Below, in pieces: positions 1 through 8,788 of a stretch of DNA of 64,000 nt (positions are counted from its first letter, which is position 1; every line of letters begins with the position of its first letter). The notes beneath the pieces are model-generated. The model worked only from the letters and a program-made list of their open reading frames with translations, searched no databases and was not told the origin of the DNA. The position numbers and the translations under genes were made by a program. The stretch covers positions 3,534,001-3,598,000 of the forward strand of contig NZ_JARUBF010000001.1 in NCBI RefSeq assembly GCF_029626025.1, given 5' to 3'. The stretch comes from Solwaraspora sp. WMMD406. GTDB taxonomy: Bacteria > Actinomycetota > Actinomycetes > Mycobacteriales > Micromonosporaceae.

Positions 1-531
1 GAGGGTGAGTGTCGACAGCATGCACGTACGCGCGGTGAAAAGGGGGACCTGACCGGGCCCAGCCCGGTGGACCGGGGCAAGCCCGGCTCCAAGATCCACG
101 CCATGAGCGACCGGGGCGGGTTGCCGCTGCACGTGGGCGTCTCCGCCGCGAACCTCAACGACCACCGGATGCTCGAGGACATGGTCGACGGCGTCACACC
201 AGTGCGTCAACCGGTCGGCCGGCCGCGTCGACGACCGGCCAAACTCCACGGCGACAAGGGCTACGACTACCCCGAATGCCGCGACCTGCTGCGCGCACGC
301 GGCATCGTCGCACGGATCGCGCGCAAGGGCGTCGAGTCGTCGAAGCGGCTGGGCCGGCACCGCTACGTCATCGAACGCTGCCTCGAGTGGATGACCCGGT
401 TCCGACGGCTGGTCCGCCGCTACGACCGCAAGGCTTCCCACTACCTCGGATTCCTCCACCTGGCATGCGCTCTGATCTGCTACCGCCGCGCCGACCGACT
501 CAACCTGTTGACCAGCAACAACCCCTACTGA
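1..531 (+). CDS. IS5-family transposase, 3' part (5' end outside window)
   Basis: The last ~155 residues match the C-terminal half of an IS5/IS427-type DDE transposase: the DRGKPGSKIHAM segment, the DKGYDY motif (second catalytic Asp region), the late catalytic Glu in RYVIERCLEWM, and the FLHLACALICYRRA tail. The upstream part (SVDSMHVRA, first catalytic Asp) reads in a different frame (2..52). It joins the main frame by a -1 shift at an A4G5 run (38-46), so the protein comes either from programmed frameshifting, known in this IS group, or from a damaged gene. No unambiguous terminal inverted repeat was identified after the stop. Confidence 0.8.
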   Translation, partial: EGECRQHARTRGEKGDLTGPSPVDRGKPGSKIHAMSDRGGLPLHVGVSAANLNDHRMLEDMVDGVTPVRQPVGRPRRRPAKLHGDKGYDYPECRDLLRARGIVARIARKGVESSKRLGRHRYVIERCLEWMTRFRRLVRRYDRKASHYLGFLHLACALICYRRADRLNLLTSNNPY

Positions 532-563
532 CACACGGTCTAAGCGAGGGTCAACTAACCCTT

Positions 564-591
564 TTGCGCAGCGGGTCTGAATCGCTACTCT
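564..591 (+). promoter_or_regulatory. Candidate promoter for the CBM2-like protein
   Basis: TTGCGC (564-569) and TACTCT (586-591) are separated by 16 bases and lie about 35 bases before the GTG at 625. They resemble a primary-sigma promoter. This is pattern matching only. Confidence 0.35.
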
Positions 592-624
592 CTCGCGGGA
601 CGTCGTTGCGCTAAGGGGGCCATC

Positions 625-1383
625 GTGGACGGCAGACACGTCGCGCGTACCGTGTGGACCCCCGCCAACGTGATTGCTATGGCACCGTGGGTAGTCGTCC
701 TGAGTGGACTCGGGGTGATGGTGCTCATCTTCCTCGTGGCGGCGGGCTGCGTACCGATGCAGTCGCGGGCCACCGGTGAAGTACCGCCGCCGGATCTCGT
801 CACCCCCGCGCCCGAGCCCCGGCCGGCCGCGTCACCGCCGATCAACACCGGTGGGCAGCTCGTCGCCGTCGCGCCGCCGCCGTCCGGCCAGGCGATCCTG
901 GCACCCGCGCCGCCGTCACCGTCGTTGACGCCGTCGGCGCCGGTGATGCCGCCGCCGGCGGCCAGCACGCCACCGGCTGCCTCCGCGCCGGCGCCACCGC
1001 CGGCCACCACGGCCGCGCCGCCTCCGCCGCCACCACCGGTCGAACCGAAACCGAATCATGATCTGGTCGGCCGGTACCGGGTGCTCGACCAGTATGGCGA
1101 CGCCTTCATCGCCGAAGTGCTGGTGGTCAACACGTCGAGTCGAGATCAGGACTGGACGGTGACGTTGCGGTTTCCCCGAAACGTCGGCCGGCTCTACGCC
1201 GCGTGGGTCGAGGGGGCACCGCAGGCGTCGATGACTCGATCGGGATCCGACTATGTGTTCCGCGGCGGTGTTCCGGTCGGCGGACGTTCCTCGGTCCCAC
1301 TGCGATTCCACTTCGAGCGGCACGGTTCCGGAGCGAGACCAGACCGCTGCGCGGTGAACGGCGCCGGCTGCCTGATTCGCTGA
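625..1383 (+). CDS. Membrane-anchored or lipoprotein with C-terminal CBM2-like domain
   Basis: The 252-residue protein has a hydrophobic segment at residues ~16-41 ending in AAGC (Cys42, a weak lipobox). A Pro/Ala-rich linker follows (~50-140). The C-terminal domain (~145-240) has the pattern of a family 2 carbohydrate-binding module: NHDLVGRYRVLDQYGDAF, then VLVVNTSSRDQDWTVTLRF. The GTG start is chosen for the AAGGGGG ribosome site at 613-619. It probably displays a polysaccharide-binding module at the cell surface. Binding is inferred from fold resemblance, and the usual surface tryptophans of CBM2 are not clearly all present. Confidence 0.7.
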   Translation: MDGRHVARTVWTPANVIAMAPWVVVLSGLGVMVLIFLVAAGCVPMQSRATGEVPPPDLVTPAPEPRPAASPPINTGGQLVAVAPPPSGQAILAPAPPSPSLTPSAPVMPPPAASTPPAASAPAPPPATTAAPPPPPPPVEPKPNHDLVGRYRVLDQYGDAFIAEVLVVNTSSRDQDWTVTLRFPRNVGRLYAAWVEGAPQASMTRSGSDYVFRGGVPVGGRSSVPLRFHFERHGSGARPDRCAVNGAGCLIR

Positions 1384-1506
1384 TCCGTCGGCCTCTCGAC
1401 CTCTCGACCCATCCGAACGTCGCCCCCCTGGGGTGGGTGCCGGGTGCCCGGTTCGGGGCACCGATTTGCTCGGATCCTGCAATATCCCTGCCGGTTTCGA
1501 TCAGCT

Positions 1507-1531
1507 TTGCAAGGCGTTGCAGAATCTTGCA
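1507..1531 (+). promoter_or_regulatory. Three TTGCA words in exact 10-bp phase upstream of the amylopullulanase
   Basis: TTGCA occurs at 1507-1511, 1517-1521 and 1527-1531, so all three lie on one face of the helix, 43-67 bases before the start codon. LacI-family maltose regulators of actinomycetes (MalR/Reg1 type) act on short repeated words of this kind upstream of amylase and maltose genes. Assignment to such a regulator is inference. Confidence 0.5.
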
Positions 1532-1573
1532 GCAAGGGCTAGCGTGCGGTCATCCTCCACAGGAAGGCCGTCG

Positions 1574-4500
1574 ATGGAAGCCGCACCCTCCCGTCCGCGT
1601 ACCCCCCGCCTGTCCCTGTTCGCCCTCGCCGCCGTGCTGGTCGCGACGCTCGTCGCCGTTCCCGCCGCCGCCCGTCAGACGGCACCGGCAACCGGACTCA
1701 GCCCCACCGGTGCGCCGCAGTGGGCCGGCGAACCGTCGGCGGCGACCCTGGCCGCAGCCGCCGCTGGCGCCGGTGCCGACGACCGGGCCCGCAACGAGCA
1801 GTTCTACTTCCTGCTGCCCGACCGGTTCGCCAACGGCAACCGGCGCAACGACCGGGGCGGGCTGCGCGGCGACCGGCTCACCACCGGCTACGACCCGACC
1901 GACAAGGGGTTCTACCAGGGTGGCGATCTCAAAGGCGTGATCGACAACCTGGACTACATCGACGGACTCGGTACCACCGCGATCTGGCTCGCCCCGGTCT
2001 TCGCCAACCGCCCGGTGCAGGGCAGCGGCGACGACGTCTCGGCCGGCTACCACGGCTACTGGATCACCGACTTCACCCAGGTCGACCCGCACTTCGGCAC
2101 CGTCGCCGACCTCAAACGCCTGGTCCGGCTGGCCCACCAACGCGACATCAAGATCTATCTCGACGTGATCGTCAACCACACCGCCGACGTCATCTCCTAC
2201 GCCGAGGACACCTACGGCTACGTCGACAAGGCCACCGCCCCGTACCGTGACGCGCAGGGCCGCCCCTTCGAGGACCGCCACTACGCCGACGGCAGCCGCG
2301 CCTTCCCCGACGTCGACACCGACTCGTTCCCGTACACGCCGGTCTTCGCCGACCGGGCGGACGCCCGGGTCAAGGTCCCGGCGTGGCTCAACGACCCGAC
2401 GATGTACCACAACCGGGGCGACAGCACCTTCGCCGGCGAGAACAGCGAGTACGGCGACTTCTTCGGCCTCGACGACCTGTGGACCGAACGCCCCGAGGTC
2501 GTCGCCGGCATGACCGAGATCTTCGCCGACTGGATTCGCGACACCGGCGTCGACGGCTACCGCCTGGACACCGTCAAGCACGTCAACCTGGACTTCTGGC
2601 CGCAGTTCAGCCAAGGCGTCACCGCCGCCGCGCAGCGGGCCGGTAAATCCGACTTCTTCATGTTCGGCGAGGTCTACTCCGCCGACGCCGACGTCACCTC
2701 CACCTACGTCCGCCAGGGCGGACTGCCCGCCACCCTCGACTTCGGCTTCCAGGAAGCCGCCCGCGCCTACGTCGCGGCCGGCGAATCCGCCGGCACCCTC
2801 GCCGACCTGTACGCCCGCGACCCGCTCTACACCGCCCGGGACACCGACGCCGGCCGGCTGCCGACCTTCCTCGGCAACCACGACATGGGCCGGATCGGCA
2901 CCTTCATCGCCGACGGCGACACCGACCCGGCCAGCCATCTGCGCCGGGACCTGCTCGCCCACGAGCTGATGTTCCTCACCCGTGGCCAGCCGGTGATCTA
3001 CTCCGGCGACGAACAGGGCTTCACCGGAGCCGGCGGCGACAAAGACGCCCGGCAGACCATGTTCGGCTCCCGGGTCGCCGACTACCTCGACGACGACCTG
3101 CTCGGCACCGACCGTACCCACGCCGACGACCAGTTCGACCGCGACCACCCGATCTACCGGGGCATTTCCGCTCTCGCCGACCTGCGCGCCGCGCACCCCG
3201 CGCTGCGCGACGGCGTCCAGATCACCCGGTACGCCGCCGACGGTCCCGGCGTCTTCGCCTTCTCCCGCATCGACCCGGCCGACCGCGTCGAATACGTCGC
3301 CGCCGTCAACAACGCCACCACCGCCCAGCAGGTCACCGTCGACACCTGGTCGGCCGGCGCGCACTTCCGGGGCGTCTACGGCCAGACCGGCGCGGTCGCC
3401 GCCGCCGACGACGGCCGGATCACCATCACCGTGCCCGCGCTGTCCGCCGTCGTCTACCGGGCCGGCAACGCCATCGGCGTCCCGCCGGGCAAGCCCGGCG
3501 TCAGCCTCACCGCACCGGCTGACGGGGCCGCCGTCGCCACCCGCGCCGAGATCGACGCCACCGTCGTCGGTGACCCGCTCGCCGAGGTCACCGTCGCCGT
3601 CCGGGTCGGCACCGGCCCGTGGACACTGCTCGGCCGGGCCGGCCACGCCCCGTACCGGATGCACCACGACCTCACCGGTTTGGCAGCCGGCACCCGGGTC
3701 GAGTACAAGGCTGTGGTGCGCGACGACAAGGGCCGGACCGCCACCACGAAGACCACCGCGAGGGTGGGCACCCCGCCGCAGGGTGACTCCCGCGACTGGC
3801 TGGTGGTGCACTACCAGCGGCCGGCCGGCGACTACGCCGACTGGGGCCTGTACGCCTGGGGCGACATCGACCCGGACTGGCAGACCCCGTGGCCGACCGG
3901 CCAGCCGTTCGTCGGCGAGGACAGCTACGGGCGGTTCGCCTGGGTGAAGCTGGCACCGGGCGCGACGTCGGTCGGTTTCCTGGTGGTCGACGCCGACGGC
4001 GTCAAGGACGTCGAGGCGGACCGCGTCGTCGATGTCTCCGCCGCCGGTGAGGTCTGGCTCAAACAGGGCGATCCGACCATCTATCCCAGCCGTCGCGACG
4101 CCACCGGGGAGCCGGACCCGCCGGTCGACGACGGTGCCGCCGTCCTGCACTACAGGCGCGCCGACGGCGACTACACCGGCTGGGGCCTGCACGTCTGGGA
4201 CGGTGCCGCCACCCCGACCGACTGGGCCGACCCGCTGCCGCCGGCCGACCGCGACGACTTCGGCGTCACCTTCCGGGTGCCGCTGGCCGACGGCGCCACC
4301 GGACTGAGCTACATCGTCCACCGGGGCGACGACAAGGACCTGCCCACCGACCAACGGCTCGACTTCGCCACCGTCGGCCGGGAGGTGTGGCTGCTCGCCG
4401 GCGACCCGCGCCGGCTGCTCCCACCGGCCGCCACCGCCGACCGGGACCTCGACCTGACCGCACGACGGGCGCACTGGATCGACCGGTCCACCATCGCCTG

Positions 4501-7078
4501 GGTCACCGGCCCGACCGACGGCAAACGCTACGACCTGGCCTGGGCACCGGACGGCGGCCTGGGCGTCGACGGCGACGAGCTGACCGGCGACCACTCCTCG
4601 ATCCGGCTGACCGCGCAGCGCAACGGGCTCACCGAAGCCCAACGGGCCGCGATGCCGCACCTGTGGGCGCACCGGGCCTTCACTATCGACAGACGCGACC
4701 ATCCGAAGCTGCGGGGCGCGCTGCGCGGCCAGCTCGCGGTCACCGAACGCGACCACGAGGGCCGATTGCTCGCCGTCACCGGGGTGCAGATCCCCGGCGT
4801 CCTCGACGACCTGTACGCCACCGCCACCACCGCCCCGCTCGGCGTCACCTTCACCGGGCGGCGGCCCACCCTGTCGGTCTGGGCGCCCACCGCCCGTACC
4901 GTCGCCCTGGAGCTGTTCGACCGACCCGACGTCGCCCCGCGTACGGTGCCGATGCGCCGCCACGAGCAGACCGGCGTCTGGTCGGTACGCGGCGAACCGG
5001 ACTGGTACGGCCGCTACTACCGCTACCGGGTCGACGCCTGGCAGCCCGCCGCCGGGCGGATGGTCACCGCCTCGGTCACCGACCCGTACGCGGTGGCGCT
5101 GGCCGCCGACTCCACCCACAGCCAGATCGTCGACCTGGCCGACCCGGCGTTCGCCCCGCCCGGCTGGGCGCGGCTGCGCAAACCGGCGGCGGTGCCGGCC
5201 GGCCGTACCCACATCCAGGAGGTGTCGGTCCGCGACTTCTCCATCGCCGACGACAGCGTTCCCGCCGGGCGGCGCGGCAGCTACCTCGCCTTCACCGATC
5301 CGGACACCGCCGGCATGCGGCACCTGACGTCGTTGGCCGACGCCGGCGTCACCCACCTGCACCTGCTGCCCACGTTCGACTTCGCCGCCATTCCGGAGCG
5401 CCGCGCCGACCAGGCCAGCCCGGACTGCGACCTGGCCGCGCTGCCGCCGGACTCACCGCGCCAGCAGGAGTGCGTCGCGGCGGTCGCCGACCGCGACGGC
5501 TACAACTGGGGCTACGACCCGCTGCACTACACGGTGCCCGAAGGCGGCTACGCCACCGATCCGGACGGCGCGGCGCGGACCAGCGAGTTCCGGCGGATGG
5601 TCGCCGGGATCAACGACGCCGGGCTGCGGGTCGTGCTGGACGTGGTCTACAACCACACCTCGGCCGCCGGGGTCGACCGGCACTCGGTGCTCGACCAGAT
5701 CGTGCCCGGCTACTACCACCGGCTGCTCGACGACGGCAGCGTGGCCACCTCCACCTGCTGCGCCAACACCGCCCCGGAACACGCCATGATGGACCGGCTG
5801 GTCGTCGACTCGGTGGTCACCTGGGCCAGGGCGTACAAGGTGGACGGGTTCCGGTTCGACCTGATGGGCCACCACCCCAAGGCCAACATCCTGGCCGTAC
5901 GGGCGGCGCTGGACACGCTGACGCCTGCCCGCGACGGGGTCGACGGCCGGAAGATCCTGCTCTACGGCGAAGGCTGGGACTTCGGCGAGGTGGCCGGCGA
6001 CGCCCGGTTCGTCCAGGCCACCCAGCTCAACATGGCTGGCACCGGGGTCGGCACCTTCACCGACCGGCTGCGGGACGCGGTACGCGGCGGCGGTCCGTTC
6101 GACGTCAACCCCCGGGTGCAGGGCTTCGCCACCGGCCTGTTCACCGACCCCAACGGTGACCCGGTCAACGGCAGCGCCGCCGAGCAGGAGGCCCGGCTGC
6201 GTCAGCGGCAGGACGTGATCAAGGTCGGGCTGACCGGCAACCTGGCCGGGTACGAGTTCACCGGCGCGTCGGGGGACCCGGTCACCGGCGCCGACGTGGA
6301 CTACAACGGCGCGCCGGCCGGCTACACGGCGGCACCGGGGGAGGCGGTGACCTACGTCGACGCGCACGACAACGAGATCCTCTATGACGCGTTGGCGTAC
6401 AAGCTGCCGGCCGGCACCTCGGCCGCCGACCGGGCCCGCGCCCAGGTGCTCGCCCTGTCCGCGGTGGTCTTCGCGCAAGGGCCGGGGTTCGTCACCGCCG
6501 GCAGTGAGCGGTTGCGGTCGAAGTCGCTGGACCGCAACTCGTACAACTCGGGGGACTGGTTCAACCAGATCCGCTGGGACTGCGCCGCCGGCAACGGGTT
6601 CGGCGCCGGACTACCGCCGGCTGCCGACAACGCCGACAAGTGGCCGTACGCCGGCCCGCTGCTCGCCGATCCGGCGCTGGTCCCGGACTGCGCCACGATC
6701 GAGGCGACCGCCGCCCGCTACGCCGAACTGCTGCGCGTGCGCCGATCGTCGCCGGTGTTCGCCCTGGAGACCGCGCGGGAGGTGCAGCAGCGGGTCAGCT
6801 TCCCGCTGTCCGGCCCGGCCGAAACCCCCGGGGTGATCACCATGCGGCTGCGCTCGGCCGGGCTCGACGAGCGCTGGCAGTCGATCACGGTGATCTTCAA
6901 CGCCACCCCACGGACGGCGACCCAGCGGCTGCCGGAGCTGCGCCACACCGCGACGCGGCTGCATCCGGTGCTGCGTGACTCGGCCGACCCGGTGACCCGC
7001 TCGGCGGCGTTCGACCGGTCGACCGGCACCTTCACCGTGCCGCCCCGTACGGTCGCCGTCTTCGTCCAACCCGGCTGA
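1574..7078 (+). CDS. pulA: Secreted alpha-amylase / type I pullulanase fusion
   Basis: The 1834-residue secreted enzyme degrades starch and glycogen at both alpha-1,4 and alpha-1,6 links. A signal peptide covers ~1-35. The first GH13 domain (~75-650) has DVIVNH (D197), nucleophile D332 in GYRLDTV, acid E366 in FGEV and D437 in GNHDMG. Two pullulanase-associated PUD/CBM41-like modules start near ~742 and ~857. A CBM48 lies at ~1100. The second GH13 (subfamily 14) has YNWGYDP at 1310, D1429 in GFRFDL, E1466 in YGEGWD and D1599 in AHDNE, followed by a C-terminal beta domain. Both catalytic triads are intact. The ATG at 1574 follows AGGAAGG. It is preceded by phased TTGCA repeats and followed by a strong hairpin. 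Confidence 0.95.
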   Translation: MEAAPSRPRTPRLSLFALAAVLVATLVAVPAAARQTAPATGLSPTGAPQWAGEPSAATLAAAAAGAGADDRARNEQFYFLLPDRFANGNRRNDRGGLRGDRLTTGYDPTDKGFYQGGDLKGVIDNLDYIDGLGTTAIWLAPVFANRPVQGSGDDVSAGYHGYWITDFTQVDPHFGTVADLKRLVRLAHQRDIKIYLDVIVNHTADVISYAEDTYGYVDKATAPYRDAQGRPFEDRHYADGSRAFPDVDTDSFPYTPVFADRADARVKVPAWLNDPTMYHNRGDSTFAGENSEYGDFFGLDDLWTERPEVVAGMTEIFADWIRDTGVDGYRLDTVKHVNLDFWPQFSQGVTAAAQRAGKSDFFMFGEVYSADADVTSTYVRQGGLPATLDFGFQEAARAYVAAGESAGTLADLYARDPLYTARDTDAGRLPTFLGNHDMGRIGTFIADGDTDPASHLRRDLLAHELMFLTRGQPVIYSGDEQGFTGAGGDKDARQTMFGSRVADYLDDDLLGTDRTHADDQFDRDHPIYRGISALADLRAAHPALRDGVQITRYAADGPGVFAFSRIDPADRVEYVAAVNNATTAQQVTVDTWSAGAHFRGVYGQTGAVAAADDGRITITVPALSAVVYRAGNAIGVPPGKPGVSLTAPADGAAVATRAEIDATVVGDPLAEVTVAVRVGTGPWTLLGRAGHAPYRMHHDLTGLAAGTRVEYKAVVRDDKGRTATTKTTARVGTPPQGDSRDWLVVHYQRPAGDYADWGLYAWGDIDPDWQTPWPTGQPFVGEDSYGRFAWVKLAPGATSVGFLVVDADGVKDVEADRVVDVSAAGEVWLKQGDPTIYPSRRDATGEPDPPVDDGAAVLHYRRADGDYTGWGLHVWDGAATPTDWADPLPPADRDDFGVTFRVPLADGATGLSYIVHRGDDKDLPTDQRLDFATVGREVWLLAGDPRRLLPPAATADRDLDLTARRAHWIDRSTIAWVTGPTDGKRYDLAWAPDGGLGVDGDELTGDHSSIRLTAQRNGLTEAQRAAMPHLWAHRAFTIDRRDHPKLRGALRGQLAVTERDHEGRLLAVTGVQIPGVLDDLYATATTAPLGVTFTGRRPTLSVWAPTARTVALELFDRPDVAPRTVPMRRHEQTGVWSVRGEPDWYGRYYRYRVDAWQPAAGRMVTASVTDPYAVALAADSTHSQIVDLADPAFAPPGWARLRKPAAVPAGRTHIQEVSVRDFSIADDSVPAGRRGSYLAFTDPDTAGMRHLTSLADAGVTHLHLLPTFDFAAIPERRADQASPDCDLAALPPDSPRQQECVAAVADRDGYNWGYDPLHYTVPEGGYATDPDGAARTSEFRRMVAGINDAGLRVVLDVVYNHTSAAGVDRHSVLDQIVPGYYHRLLDDGSVATSTCCANTAPEHAMMDRLVVDSVVTWARAYKVDGFRFDLMGHHPKANILAVRAALDTLTPARDGVDGRKILLYGEGWDFGEVAGDARFVQATQLNMAGTGVGTFTDRLRDAVRGGGPFDVNPRVQGFATGLFTDPNGDPVNGSAAEQEARLRQRQDVIKVGLTGNLAGYEFTGASGDPVTGADVDYNGAPAGYTAAPGEAVTYVDAHDNEILYDALAYKLPAGTSAADRARAQVLALSAVVFAQGPGFVTAGSERLRSKSLDRNSYNSGDWFNQIRWDCAAGNGFGAGLPPAADNADKWPYAGPLLADPALVPDCATIEATAARYAELLRVRRSSPVFALETAREVQQRVSFPLSGPAETPGVITMRLRSAGLDERWQSITVIFNATPRTATQRLPELRHTATRLHPVLRDSADPVTRSAAFDRSTGTFTVPPRTVAVFVQPG

Positions 7079-7100
7079 TCCCGGCCCGCCGGCGGGCCGG

Positions 7101-7146
7101 GCGGGTCGGGTCGGGCTGGCGGATCCGCCAGCCCGACCCGACCCGC
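7101..7146. terminator. 46-bp perfect palindrome, bidirectional terminator
   Basis: Two 23-base arms (7101-7123 and 7124-7146) are exact reverse complements with no spacer and meet at GGATCC. It sits between the convergent pullulanase and aminopeptidase genes, so it can terminate both strands. There is no T tract, as is common in high-GC actinomycetes. Confidence 0.75.
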
Positions 7147-7193
7147 AGGCGTGGCCGGTGTCACCTGGTCAGGGCAGCCGGTCTGGGCGCGGG

Positions 7194-8720
7194 TCAGGGC
7201 AGTCGCGGTCCGGCGTCGCGCTGGGCGGCGAGCCAGGCTTCCACCTCGTCGGCCTGCCGGGGCAGCCCGGCCGACAGGTTCACCGCGCCGCCGGCGGTGA
7301 CCAGCACGTCGTCCTCGATCCGGATGCCGATGCCGCGCAGTTCCGCCGGCACCAGCTCGTCCTCGGGCTGGAAGTAGAGTCCCGGCTCGACCGTCAGCAC
7401 GTATCCTTCGCCGAGTTCGCCGTCGCGGTAGCGTTCCTTGCGGGCCCGGGAGCAGTCGTGCACGTCGATGCCGAGCATGTGTCCGAAGCCGTGCAACGTC
7501 CACCGGCGGTAGACGGTCGACTGTGTGTCGAGCGCCTCGTCGACACTCACCGGCAGCACGCCCAGTTCGGCCAGCCCTTCGGCGAGGACCCGCATGCAGG
7601 TCTGGTGGACGTCGCTGAACTTCACTCCCGGCTTGATGAACTCCATGCCGGCCTGCTGGGAGGCGTACACGATGTCGTAGACCTGTCGCTGCAGGGCGGT
7701 GAACCGGCCGGAGACCGGCACGGTCCGGGTCACGTCGGCGGTGTAGAGGTGTTCGCCCTCCACACCCATGTCCATCAGCAGCAGCTCACCCGGTCGGGTA
7801 CGGCCGTCGTTGCGGATCCAGTGCAGGATCGTGGCGTGCGCTCCGGCGCCGACGATCGAGCTGTAGCCGACGTCGTTGCCGTCGTGCCGGGCCCGCAGCG
7901 CGAAGACTCCTTCCAGCAGCCGCTCGGCGACCGGCCGGTCCGTCGGCAGCACCCGGGCGACGTCCTCGAAACCCCGGACGGTGGCGTCGATCGCCGCCTG
8001 CAGCTGGGCGATCTCCCATTCGTCCTTGACCAGCTTGGCCTCGGAGATCGCCGTCGCCAGCTCCCGGTCGCGGGCCCCGGCGTCGTCGCCGCTGTCGTAC
8101 GGCAGCACCGCGGCGTCCACCCGCGCGTCGAATCCGCGCAGCACCCGGGCCCGGGCCGGGGCGACGCCGGCGAGCGCCTCCGGCAGCGCGCTCAGCGCCA
8201 CGGTTTCCAGGCCCAGCTCGGTCGACTTCTCGGCGAGGGTACGGCGGCGGCCGACCCACAGTTCGCCGTCGCGGCTGCGGAAGAACTCGTCGGTGTCGCG
8301 CGACGAGCGCTGCCGGGTGTAGAGCACCGCGTCGTGCCCGTCGGCGGTCGGGTGCAGCACCAGGACGCTGTCGGGGTCGTGGTCGCCGGTCAGGTACGCG
8401 AAGTCGCTGCCCGGCCGGAACGGGTAGTCGGTGTCGTTGGCCCGTACCTTCTCGGTGCCGGTCGGGATGATCAGGGTCTCGCCGGGGAAGGCCGCCGCCA
8501 GCGCGGCCCGGCGCCGGGCGTAGTGGGGTACCTGCGGGTGTGGTCCGACGGGCAGCGGGTCGTCGCTCCAGCCGGTCCGCATGAACTGCAGCAGCTTCTC
8601 CGGGTAGTCCGGATCGTGTGACTCCGTGCGGGGCTGCTCGGCGACCACCTCGGCCGCCATCTCCGTCTCCGCGCCAGCGGGGTCGCCGGTCGCGGTGACC
8701 TCGATCTGATCTTCGCTCAT
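7194..8720 (-). CDS. pepP: Xaa-Pro aminopeptidase (M24B, aminopeptidase P)
   Basis: This 508-residue cytosolic metallopeptidase removes N-terminal residues that precede proline. The N-terminal half is the AMP_N domain. The C-terminal pita-bread domain has the five expected metal ligands: Asp in LMDMGVE, Asp in YTADVTRT, His in GFGHMLGIDVHD, Glu in TVEPGLY and Glu in IRIEDDV. The ATG at 8720 has GGGAGG seven bases upstream; a GTG 15 bases earlier lies in that ribosome site and is less likely. It is divergent from asnB, with 68 bases between the starts. Confidence 0.92.
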   Translation of the reverse strand: MSEDQIEVTATGDPAGAETEMAAEVVAEQPRTESHDPDYPEKLLQFMRTGWSDDPLPVGPHPQVPHYARRRAALAAAFPGETLIIPTGTEKVRANDTDYPFRPGSDFAYLTGDHDPDSVLVLHPTADGHDAVLYTRQRSSRDTDEFFRSRDGELWVGRRRTLAEKSTELGLETVALSALPEALAGVAPARARVLRGFDARVDAAVLPYDSGDDAGARDRELATAISEAKLVKDEWEIAQLQAAIDATVRGFEDVARVLPTDRPVAERLLEGVFALRARHDGNDVGYSSIVGAGAHATILHWIRNDGRTRPGELLLMDMGVEGEHLYTADVTRTVPVSGRFTALQRQVYDIVYASQQAGMEFIKPGVKFSDVHQTCMRVLAEGLAELGVLPVSVDEALDTQSTVYRRWTLHGFGHMLGIDVHDCSRARKERYRDGELGEGYVLTVEPGLYFQPEDELVPAELRGIGIRIEDDVLVTAGGAVNLSAGLPRQADEVEAWLAAQRDAGPRLP

Positions 8721-8788
8721 CTGCCGTCCTCCCACGGTTGGGCGTACTCGACGGTACCGCGTGACCGGCCCGTGGAAAGATGTCTGCC

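Noticed and set aside
1550-5362. Very long open frame on the minus strand across the pullulanase gene
   Set aside because: It is a shadow of GC-rich codons in the real gene. It is Gly/Val/Asp-rich without any motif, while the plus strand has two full GH13 catalytic sets.
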